Assembly (NCBI GenBank): GCA_017163975.1
Contig: JAFFSR010000229.1
Coordinates: 11,178,001 to 11,242,000, forward strand
Direction of reading: 5' to 3'
Length of the DNA stretch: 64,000 nucleotides
From: Anastatus disparis
Lineage: Eukaryota; Arthropoda; Insecta; Hymenoptera; Eupelmidae
The first letter of the stretch is position 1. Each line of letters starts with the position of its first letter. Below the pieces are notes generated by a model, which searched no databases, was not told the origin of the DNA, and saw only the letters and a list, made by a program, of their open reading frames with translations. The translations under genes and the position numbers were made by a program. This document shows, piece after piece, positions 24,475-35,774 of this stretch.

Positions 24475-24670
24475 TTTTTTTATTTTATTTAACGTCGCTG
24501 TATTTCAGCTATCATTGCGATGCTAATTAGCGACGAAGGTCGTCAGTGTGTTTGTGAACAAAGCACATGTAATGCACAGTGGTACTTGTATAAATTGGGC
24601 AACAACGGGATTCGAACTCGGACCCTCGAGATTACGAATCCATCACTCTATCGACTGAGTCACGGAGACC
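24475..24670 (-). mobile_element. tRNA-derived SINE, copy 4
   Basis: Minus-strand copy. The head starts GGTCTCCGTGACTCAG, with CGATAGAGTGATGG and a B box GAGTTCGAATCCC. The body ends with GAAATACAGCGACGTTAAAT and a tail AAAATAAAAAAATT. Within the head, TTGTTGCCC stands where other copies have CTCTCGGC, showing local decay. The tail abuts palindrome 2. Confidence 0.9.
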
Positions 24671-27600
24671 TTACAAGATGAACTTTTACTTAGACTAAAC
24701 ATAACGGTTAAAATATGAATATTATATAGATAAATTAAAACGATTCAAGTACAAACTCAAACGCACTTTGAGTCTATACCTGAATTCGAGAATCACATGT
24801 ATTACCGTAATGTAAAATAATGTAAACTTTCTATAACTATTCGTAATAAAGTACTTGAGCAAAACATAAGTTTTTTATTTATGGTTTTAATTACACTAAA
24901 AAAAGATATTTAGAAGTAATAAAATGTATTATTTTACCTGATTCTATTATGTTAATTTTATATTCGCACGTGCACATGTTAAATATTTAGAAATACATCT
25001 AAAATCTTATACTATTCAACTACATATAAAATAATCAATATTAAATAAAATATTAAAATTAGCCTTCATACGTTCACCTATATTTTTTATTCTTGTAAAA
25101 ATTTAAAATATAAAAATTATAGTTCCAAGGGAGAAAAACCTTTTTTCTTCCTCAACTATCAATTTTTCAAATACGAAATTCCTATATGATACGACTTTGC
25201 TCTTCACTAACCATCAAGTTAACGTGTACGTGTCCTATCTACTTTTGGTTCTTAACATAAGTAAGCTGTTATAGTAACGGATTTTATAATATTTTTTCAA
25301 ACACCCTAGATCAAATCTACTAGTTTAAAAGCAGCGGTTAATCCTAAATCACATTCAAAAATTTATAAATAAAATTCTTATTGAAAATGAAATAAAACAT
25401 ATAATATGGTAAAAGCCATCCAAGAAAATCAATAGAAATAAAAATATATTCTAAATATATTCTTTTTGTATGTATATACATTTTTATCAAACAATTCTTA
25501 TGATAAACAGTGCTAAATTTATAAATACATATCGTACTATGAAAAAAAAGAAAATTTTCCATTGTGAATAAAAAGTTTATAAATTTAGATTCAAAACCAG
25601 GTCTTTCATCTCCAAAAAAGTATAAACTACCTGGAACAAAAACCCTTTTTTTCACATTTTAAAGCCAGCATAGATGAGTACGTCGTTGATTGTGAAAAAG
25701 TAAAAGTAAATTTACGAACAATATTTTTCCGTGTCACACTGTTTATACGATACGATAAGTGCAATAACCGTACCTATATATATACACAACAAAACGTAAA
25801 AGACGAGCTTAAAAAGTATAAAAACTACGTTGTTACATAGTGTAATTCGGTATTCTCTTCTTTCTTCTTTATTCGCATACGTGTGAATGGAAAAAGAGTA
25901 AAACACAAACATACGTGCGTGTATATGTGTCTATTCATGTGTCCATGTACATTTGTGTATACGTGTAAAAAACCACGTATTTCCATCACGTAGGGTAGGT
26001 TGGTCTCGAAAAACATGCCTCTATCGCTACTGGTAATCTATACCTTCTCCTCTATATTTTTTTTTCTTTCTTTCCTCAACAGTGAACCTACGTTACCTTT
26101 ATCAATGAACCATTGGACTTTGGTGGTGTATATCGAGCTTTGTACACACCTGTGCGTGACGAAAAAGAATATTTTTTCATCGATTCTTCATATATATGTG
26201 TAAGATACAATTTAATTGAGAACGTGCGTTTTTATTTTACTTTTTTATTATAGTTTTATTAAGATTAATTGCTTGCTCTTTACGTTTACGATAAAGATTG
26301 ATTGTATCTTTGCTTTAATGATCTTTTGTTTTTGATAAGATTTATTTTAATGTTAATTTGAGAACAGATTCTAAACAGAAAAAATCAGGCTTTTATAAAA
26401 TTAGGATTGATCGAAACTTTCATTAACTAATCAGACATCTTGATTAACTAATCAAACTTTTAATATTTTATTCTAAAGATATTACTTTAAAATAATAAAA
26501 AAATAATAAGCCTCAAGCTATAAAACCAGCCTAAAAGAAAAAAAACAATAAGTTACACGAATTTGGAGTAACAGAAAAAGAAGAAAAAATAAACAAGGAG
26601 ATGCAACTCAGGTGCAAGTTGTAAAAATTCACTGAGCGCAGCGGAAAACGAGCAGTGACAGTAGCGAGCTTAACATTCAAGTTTATCGTAAACACACGGA
26701 CTTTTGGAAAGGTAGAAAAACCTTTAAGATACTCTTGAGGGTATGTATATATACCTTTTACCTATCCTTTTTTATATGTTTACATGTATATAAGTTGAAC
26801 ACATTTTCGTATCGTATATATCGAGAGTGAAACGTTTGTAACACTAGTACCCTATAAACTTCCAATTCCATTGGAATACATTGTATAGAATGTTACGCGC
26901 GATACGACGGGACTTCTACCGAGTTACTATTTTTTTAGGAACGGCTTCATTAAAGCTTGCTTGTAGTAAGTAACATTCTATTTTAAAACCTAAAATAAAA
27001 TTTTATTTTACTATCGATGCTCATTTGTAGGAGATGGTCATTTGAAAAAAAATTTTAATTATAATTAAAATTTTTATTAATGTGGTAAAAGATTTCAAAA
27101 ATCTAAAATTAATCCTCTTATAGGAAAAGTGATAATTGGAAGAAGTGAAACACTTAAAAATGCAAACATGATAAGTCGTGTATAAAAGCACTAAAAATTT
27201 GAATTTTATCTTTTTTATTAATAATTGTACATAATTAATTTTTATTTCTATTTGACTATCATGATAACCTTTATTCACTTACATTATATTTGCAATATCT
27301 GTTATTGAAATGCTTAAAAAAATCACAAACACGTCTAATATTATTAAAAAATTATTTTTTAATTAATAATATTTTTTTCTAATCAAATAGTATTAATAGA
27401 TCTTTCATTTTATTTACAAGTAAAAAACTTTGAAGAATTGAATAAATCGATTCGCAGATAATATAATTTGAAATACGAGCGATGTAACGAGACCATAAAA
27501 AAAAATTGTATCAAGTTTTTAAGTAATAAATGCATCAAATTTATTCAAATGTAAGAGCAATGTTTTATGCATTTTACATATAGGCCATACACGTAGAGAG

Positions 27601-28160
27601 ACATGTCCATGTGGACCGCGTAGAAATGAAATATGTTATCGTTTCTTATAAAATAAATGGATCCCCTATATTTTACATTGATGTAATAAAATGGCATTTT
27701 TATGAATATCATGTAAAAATTGAAAAATAAAGTTTCACAATTTAGAATTCTTTTTATACGTAATATAAATATGAATTCAATGTATGTTTAGTTTATGTGT
27801 ATTTTAAAAAAGAAGATTAACAGTAGTTATGAAATTTTAACTTAAAATGGAAAAATTTTAGTTCACTGAATCAATAAATTTTCACACCCTTGTATTAAAA
27901 TTTTGTGATATACCATTTGAAGAAAAATAATTTATGTGCAAAACTGCTTTGATCGAAAATATAAATTTATAAACTATAATTGCATGATACAAATTCCAAT
28001 ATCTTAATCTTTAATTCAAAGTTACAAAAAGAAACCTAATAAACACCTGTTTTTTGTAAAAATTTATATAAGTCTCGAATAATTATGCATCCATTTTTCC
28101 TACCAAAAAACCATACCTGAGAATAACATACTACTAGTAATTTTAATGTGGTAATATCTT
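24671..28160. other. AT-rich non-coding DNA
   Basis: No gene recognised. It includes alternating TGTGTATACGTG-type sequence at about 25905-25970 and a small palindrome TTCCAATTCCATTGGAA near 26860-26876. The open frames are AT-driven. Confidence 0.65.
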
Positions 28161-31100
28161 ACAACAACTCTCAATTTCCAGGCTTCATTTACATGAAGAC
28201 TCAAATCAAGACGACGACAAGACAAAGTTTAAGGTAAGAAATAACCTAGATGACTATTACTACTACCACTACTGCATCTAATACCAACGTCCTTTGGTTT
28301 TTGTTTGAGACACAGATAGATAGGTAGATAGGTGTTTATTATATGTACAATATGTTGTACAAATTTAGAGAGGGAGAGAGAGAAGCGGTTTGTTTAAGAT
28401 AAGGTTTACGAAGAAAATTGTATATATATACAAGGCATATTGGGTGCTCTAAAATGATTGCCAACTGATGTTGTTGCATACAACGAAGATGAAGAAGAAG
28501 GTGGAAGATGAAGAAGAAAGCTTATTTGCCATAGTGTAACTAAAATAAGACGATAAGCTGATTTTAATTTAAGGTTTGACTAAAGAAATTTTATTAAGGT
28601 GTTGATTAATTTAGTATTTTCAGAGTAATTATTTAACGCTTTAAATTAACTTAACAATTAATCATTCACGATGCTTTAAAAATATTGCGTACTTTAAAAT
28701 ATTATCTATTCAGCACACTGTAAAAAATTTTGTCTTCTCATATTGTAATTTTAATGTATCAAAATTTATGTATTAAAATCTTACCTACGCGTGTGTGCGT
28801 AAAACAGAAAATTTATGTCAATTTTGCCTTATACATTTTAATGTCAGAATTACAGAAGGTTCGTACGTCAATTTTTACAAAAATTTTATATTTTGATCAT
28901 CTGTAATATAGACGTTACAATTAAACAAAATTTTTCTAGAATACATGCATTTGAAACATTGATCTTTAAATAAATCTTTAATTTTTAGCAAGCCATCATC
29001 CGCCTCATATCATCGATAATTGCAATGCCTTTACACATGTACACAATATTGAAAGCTTCAGAGCTTATCGAGAATAGTTATCCTCAATATATACACACAC
29101 TCACATGTACATAGAGAGTTATAGACTAGATGTGTATGTATATTACTGGTATAAGAGCAGATCTAACTATCCCAATGTGTAATATACATATACGATTACT
29201 AAACGCGCAAAAGGAGGGTAGTGGTAAGGGAGGGGGTGTATGAAGAGGAACAGATTCGATATATGCGCGTGAGTACGCAGTATATTGACTAGTAAGTGAT
29301 GTATATCTCTCCCCCTTTTCCCTTTTACCTAACTATCTCTCTCTCTATTATACCTTGATCAATTGCTTCAACCATCCAAGAGTGTCCGTCTCTCATATCT
29401 GTATATAAATGTATGTGTGTATGGATGTCTATATATACGTGTACATATGCATAATACGTTCTTGTATATGGGTATATCTTACCGAAGACAGGCTTCGATC
29501 TTCTCGAATGTGTATATTGTGACAAAAGAGTATTGGTATAAGAGAGAGAGAATATCGAGGATGTATTGTAATCTCAAGGGAATATTGTTAGATGGGAAAC
29601 TTTATTGATTTGTTTTTATAGACTTATTTTCAAATTTTCACGTTCAAGAGAAAATTATTTGAGCGTTGAATAAATAAGAATTTGTTTCGGGAAATTGATT
29701 TTTAATAAGCTGATTGGTTGACATAGTTTATAATATGTTTTTTAATAAATATAGATTCTAAAAATTTTTGTGTAATTTGAACACAGACGAATATTTTGGA
29801 TGTAAGATAAATTTGGGTTAAAAATGACGAACTAATCGTATATAAATTTTTAAATTAAAATTTCATATTGATTTTAAGCACGCAGATGTAAAATTTTAAC
29901 ACATGGATTTCAGATGCAATAAATCAATAACATCCTAACTCAAAATTTTTCTATAGTTTCAATAAATAGAAAATATGTATCAATAAACAAATAGATACTG
30001 CAAAATAACAATAAAACAGATGTACACTATGAACTTTATATTTATCATGAGGAAGTTTATTTATTCAATAAAAAAAGTCGTATTTCTTACAGTTTCAATT
30101 TCTGAACAAAAAACATAATTTAGAAATTCTTGTGTAAAATAAAAAAAATTTCAATATTTCCATTTGATTTTTCTTTCCATCAATACCCATCATTTCAACT
30201 TTTCCTTTTTTTCATTCAACAAATAACGTAACATCATTCTTGCATTACAACAAAGTTGAAAAACACATATAGACGACAAAAAAAAGAGGACAATATTTCC
30301 TTCTTCCAATGAGAAAGTGAGTAAGAGAAAATAAGAAACAGATAGAGAAAATGAGCGAGAATAATATCTGATACAAGCAAGTACCCTATCAACAAGTCCT
30401 TCTTTTTTCTATATGTATATACACATCGAAACAAGCACGAGAGAGTTTTATTTTGCCTCTAGCATCATATTTTCTTCATCATTTCATTTCTTCTGTGCTA
30501 TGCGTATTTCTCCAACTTTCTCTCTTTCTATTCTAAACTAGGAAAACATTCCGTATTCCATTTTTATAAACATACGTATTGGTGGCACGGCAAGATTTTA
30601 TTTCAGGGTTCGATAGGTATATGATGTAGAAGAAAAAAAAACTATAACTTCTTGCGTTGAACGGATTGATGGTTATTCTTTTGCATAACAGACGCACTTG
30701 AGAGCAGATTTATTCTCTAATCGTTTCATATGCTTCGATTTCTTATTTATTTATTTGTTCTTAATTCGTTCCATTTTTTCTTTATTTTTAGCGCTTAGGA
30801 GAAAAAAAAACTGACGCGAACGAATCGTAAAATTAGATTTTATTTTAACGCGTTGTACAAGTCTTAACCTACTTCTTTCATTTGGAGTACCAGAAATAAT
30901 GATATAAAAGCGAATCTATTACCGACTGCGTACTTCTGATAAAGCCCTATAAGCTAACAGTCAATTTCTTTTTTTCTTCTCCTTTTATTTTCCTTTATAA
31001 CTTTTATTTCTTCAATTGTGATTTATGCTTCCTGTAGATAAGCAAAAAAAAAGAAACCATGCAGAGATTATGAAGTAATCGATCTGTTGAGTGGTTAAAC

Positions 31101-32157
31101 TTTCTGATGAAAAATAAATCTTTTTCTATTTTTATTATTAGAGAATAATTTTTTCTTTGATTGCGATTAAAGCTCGGATTAAGTACTTTGGAACAGAAAG
31201 TTATCGAAAACTTTTTAACATTGTTATTTTGTTCTTATTTTATCAATAAATGAAATATTTCTAAAGTATTTACTCTGTTTTTTACTTAACGTTTGATAAA
31301 AAATCCGATTCACTTTGAATAAGAGTAAAGAGTTATTTTTCATTCAAAGTTAACATAATAAAACCGCATTTAAAATTACTATTTTTATCTATAATTGGCA
31401 TGTCGTTTAAAAAATCCTTTATGTAAGTTAAAAAAACATTATTCTCTAACCGATGCGAAGATAAAGCATCATGTGGATTTATCAGACTTTCTCTCTCCCC
31501 CCTCCCCTACCTTCTTAGATAAAACTGAGTACGACGTCTAAAGAAAAAGAAGAAAGAAAGAAAAAAAAGGAACTTTGTGTAGATAAGAGTCACGAACGGA
31601 GCCACACAACGCGGTTACAAGTGAAAAGAAAGAAAAAAAAAGAGTGGAAAAAGAGCTACCGTGTTACATATCACAAAAATATTCTGTTTTTTTTTTACGT
31701 TTTATGACAAGTGCATGTTTAATCTATTCCTTCGGTGTTATTGAAAAAATATTGTAAATATTTCAATATTAAAAGGAATGTAATATAAAAATAAAACATT
31801 CATCGATCACACATCGTAAAAAGCTCGCGCGGAGATCGTACATAAAATACAAGGGAATTTTTTTATTAATTCAACATAAAAATCCGTATACCTACAATTC
31901 TACATAAAAATGTAAAATCAAATATACGTATATCTGTATCGTTAAAGATACTCTTTGCAAGCATAAAAAAGCAAAAAAAAGCAAGAAAAAAAAGAGAAAA
32001 AAAGTTCTTTAAAAGTAATGGATGTACTATTGAATGAAAGCAATAACATAGAAATAACGAAGATCTTGAATAAGAAGGGGTATGAAGCAATGATGGTTGA
32101 AACCGTACTAACTATACCAACCGGACATAGCATTGGCCAGCAATCTGGTTTTCCTAA
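28161..32157. other. AT-rich non-coding DNA with GATA-like and GA-rich tracts
   Basis: GATAGATAGGTAGATAGG lies at about 28316-28333, followed by a GA-rich stretch at 28368-28384. GAAGATGAAGAAGAAGGTGG-like purine sequence lies at about 28484-28520. Pyrimidine-purine alternating TGTATATATACG sequence lies at about 29400-29450. No gene recognised. Confidence 0.6.
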
Positions 32158-32225
32158 CTCTCTCTTCGCTCTCTTCTTCTTCTATAGCAATTAAGCTTGG
32201 CCCCGAAGAGAAGAGAGCGAGAGAG
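32158..32225. repeat. CT/GA hairpin with 22-nt loop
   Basis: Left arm 32158-32182 (CTCTCTCTTCGCTCTCTTC...) and right arm 32205-32225 (...GAAGAGAGCGAGAGAG) are reverse complements apart from a small internal bulge. The CG in each arm shows that the pairing is specific rather than a generic CT/GA match. The loop is TATAGCAATTAAGCTTGGCC plus two C. Overlapping open frames on both strands (73 and 102 codons) have no recognisable content, and the plus-strand one has a TTG start. Confidence 0.6.
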
Positions 32226-32949
32226 GAGAGTGTGCGGCTTTTGCAAAAACGAATTTCCTCTATCCCTACCGGTAGCGTTAAATTAACGTTTGCCGAGTGT
32301 TCTGATTGGGGACACGCGCTTGAAATTCTATATAGTTTTAAAACGCCTATATAGCTAAGTGGAAATCGAAGGTAGAGAACGATTAATCTATCCTCTTTTC
32401 TCTTTCCTCTTTTCATCTAGCTATCTTTCTTTTTTCTTCTTTTTTTTCTCTCTTTTTCTCTCTCTCTATTCCTGTGTGTATATAGTTGAAGTGGTGTGAG
32501 CAAGGATGAGAGAAAGCCTACGTTAGTGTAAAAAAAAGCTACTCGATCGTACGTTCGAGTATAGAAACGTTTTTTTTTAGCAGGGAATTTCGTTCATGGT
32601 TGTACGCGTATTCAATCGGAGTTATATGATGTTGGATATGTTTGACGTTTTTTGTATGATAAAACTGACTCTTTTGTTTTATTTATTTTTTTTTTGTTGA
32701 GTAGAAGTTTACTTTTTTTTCAAAGGATTATGAACATTCTAATTCCTTTTTTTTTGTTTTTAATAAAGACTATCTGTAACGCGAATGATAGTGAATATAA
32801 AAAAAAATTTTTTACTTTATACGGAATATCGTTTATTAAACCTTACATATTTAATTTTGTATATTAAACAGGAACATTTGTCAATCAAAATTAAAGTTTG
32901 TTTGTTGAGTACCACATTTTAAATTATGGATTATTAAATTTTGAATGGA

Positions 32950-33120
32950 CCCTGGAATAAAATTGACCATATCTTAAGCATAATTGTCGGTCAACGCATG
33001 TTAAAATGACACTTATCTAGACATTTTTTTAAAATCATTTCTAGAATTTCTAGATAAGTGCCATTTTAACATTTGTTGACCAGCAATTATGCCTACAATA
33101 TGGTCAATTTTCTTCCAGGG
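32950..33120. repeat. Long palindrome 3 (fold-back element)
   Basis: The best-defined of the four palindromes. The 71-bp arms 32950-33020 and 33050-33120 agree at 62 of 71 positions when one is reverse-complemented, around a 29-nt AT-rich centre. The termini are CCCTGG/CCAGGG. The differences are mostly transitions, consistent with an ageing inverted duplication or MITE. No target-site duplication is evident in the flanks. A transcript would fold into a long hairpin. SINE copy 5 begins 119 bp to the right. Confidence 0.85.
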
Positions 33121-33239
33121 GATATAATTCAAATATTAAGTATCTCACAACGCCAAAAATAAACTTCGATTGCCATCAATTTCAATCAATAGTAGGTAAT
33201 AAATTTGCATCATATAAACTTTTAAAGAAGAATGACTGA

Positions 33240-33444
33240 TTATTTTTATTTTATTTTATTTAACGTCACTGTGTTTATGCTATCATTTCGATATACTAAT
33301 TAGCGACGGAGGTCGTCAGTATGTTCGTGAACAAAGCACATGTAACGTACAGTGGTGCATGTATAAATCAGCTGAGAGCGGGATTCGAACTCGGAACCTC
33401 GAGATTGCGAATCCATCGCTCTACCGACTGAGCCATTGACGACC
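33240..33444 (-). mobile_element. tRNA-derived SINE, copy 5
   Basis: Minus-strand copy. It has the cleanest head in the window: GGTCGTCAATGGCTCAGTCG at the start, a GCTC/GAGC D-arm stem, and a B box GAGTTCGAATCCCGC. The body ends with CAGTGACGTTAAATAAAATA and the tail continues as AAAATAAAAATA units. By eye it differs from copy 1 at roughly one base in eight. Confidence 0.92.
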
Positions 33445-35724
33445 TCTTTTCATAGTTATTTTGAACTATTGTTTTTTTCGTTAATCACAACGGATGAATA
33501 TCAAAGCAAAAATAGTTGAGTTAAATAGTCTATTTATAACTTGAATTAAATTTAGTTGAAATATTTATAACTTGAATTAAATTAAGTTGTAAATGAAAAA
33601 AATTATTTTTAATATTAAGAATTAGTTTAAACCTAAGAAAAAAAGAATCGATGTTTATCATCAATAGTGCTTTTTTTAACTAATAAAATATGTTCGAAAA
33701 TTAAATTTTGCTAATTAAGATCTATTTTTTAATTCCTATTATTTTATTACGTAATGCATAAATCAATTTGCAATAACTAATTGTTTTACAATAACTGTAG
33801 TTAAAATTATTTCCCATATATTTGATAGTCCCATCTGCTTCAGAAAATTTTCAGATATATTATAAATGTATAAGAATATAATGTTATTAATTGATCAAGA
33901 AATGTTTATGAAAAAATGAAAATCTAAGACTCAAATTAACCCTAAACATGCTCTAAGAAATAAAAAAAAATTTTCCAAAATTATTTTTACAAATCTATAA
34001 GCTCAACTTTTAAGAAGAATTTAAAACACAATAAATTACTTTACTTCTCATAACTAAATTTTGCCGTTCAATCAAAAAGATTTCAAAAAGCACAAATTAA
34101 GTATCCCTATACAATCCCTTATCAAAATAAAAAATTAAACTCCAAATTATATAACTCTAATTTATTTTTTCTTAAACTTTACAAGCTCAAAACTCAAAAG
34201 CAGGAGCATCCTATTCAACAAAATTCTCAATCATTGGTTCTATATATATATTTTTTCTCTTTTTTCAACAACCCTTCATTCGCATCCCCCTTAGTTTTCT
34301 TTACCCTACCACGTTTAAAACTCTATGGCAGTAGCAGTTCTCTCTCTCTCTCTCCCCTTATCCTGAACCAATTCGAAATCACATTAAGTTCGTTTCAACG
34401 CTTCCAGTCAAAACTCCAATTTAAAACTTCCTGATCGTAGCAGCTCTCGACGTGTCGCGTTTAGTAGAGAGGGTACGAGAAATATGGATTCAATAAAATT
34501 TTCCGTACTTTTCTTTTGGACAGTACGTTTTATATATATACGCGTGTACGTATAGAAGAAAGAAAGAGAGAGAAACTCTTTTGAACTTAATGCGAGATTT
34601 ATTAAATAGGCATGAAGCGACGCGTTATACCAAAAGCTATATATATTTATACACTTTCGTATATAGCATCGATGATAAATAATATTTATTAACGGATGAA
34701 CAAATGGTGATTTAATATAAATTCCTACATGAACGAAAATGAATTTTATTGTTTTGATCGTTTATTGAATCTACACTTTTGAAAATATTGTTTTCGAAAG
34801 TCCGATAAATAATGTAATATTTTTTTTCATAATCTTTTTTAGGTTTTATGTTTGTACTGTAAATGATGAAAAAATATATATTTAATATTACGATGCTCTA
34901 CTTTTCATTTGTTGTAATTTTTATTTTTATTCCAATTTATAATTAAATTTTAATAGAATTTAGGATTAAAAAGTTATTGAATGAACAATTAATTAATTAA
35001 TAAATGAACTAACTTCACAGTTTTTTTCAAATTTTCTGTATTAAGTTTTTTTCTAATCTACATGAAAAGTCATAATTGTAAGTTAAAAAAATAGAATCAA
35101 TTATTCAAGAATTATTAATTTGGTTCATTTATTTATATACATCCTTCAACTATTAGATCGACTTTTTATATAAAAATTTTATTTCTTACCACTTAACTAA
35201 TCAGATTTTGAATTCTGTACCAAAAATGATGCTTACCTGAAACAGAAAAAATACATTTCATTAAAATTTTAATCTCCATCATATTAAAATAATATAATTA
35301 ATTTTACAAAATTCAATTTCAAATGAACCTTCATATCAAATAAATCATTTCTATAAATTCACTAAACTATGTTAAAGAATCTTTAAAAAAAACTATCGAA
35401 TCAATGTCATTATGAACATTGACTTTCCGGACATTCCCAAGAAATAAATTCTTCTCAATATCAAATTCCTCTTCTATATTAGAAGAAAACATTTAAACTC
35501 ATCAAAGTATTCATTGATTGCTCTTGTTCAAGGATCAATATGATTTTCATCAAACATTCATAAAACGACCTTACTCTTAATATTCTCCAACAAATTAAAG
35601 ACATTCCATACTAATCAGTATATGTAGTAGTTGTAAAAAACTTTATTTTTCCTTCCTGCTTTATCGCATTGACCATAATGTTTTCCAATCGCGTTCGTTA
35701 TTGTAAAACTGTCCTCGGTGTCCG
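33445..35724. other. AT-rich non-coding DNA
   Basis: No gene recognised. A nearly exact local direct repeat (TATTTATAACTTGAATTAAAT at about 33531-33551 and again about 30 bp later) marks a small tandem duplication. A (CT)n run lies at about 34338-34354. Confidence 0.65.
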
Positions 35725-35774
35725 GGCGCGCGCGTGGCAAAGTTGAAAAACTTAAAAGTTACGCGAGCGCGCGC
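35725..35774. repeat. GC-alternating inverted repeat GGCGCGCGC/GCGCGCGCC
   Basis: GGCGCGCGC at about 35725-35733 is the exact reverse complement of GCGCGCGCC at about 35766-35774. The spacer holds further small inverted repeats of AAGTT/AACTT. Such a CpG-dense cruciform-prone block is unusual in this AT-rich setting. Confidence 0.6.
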
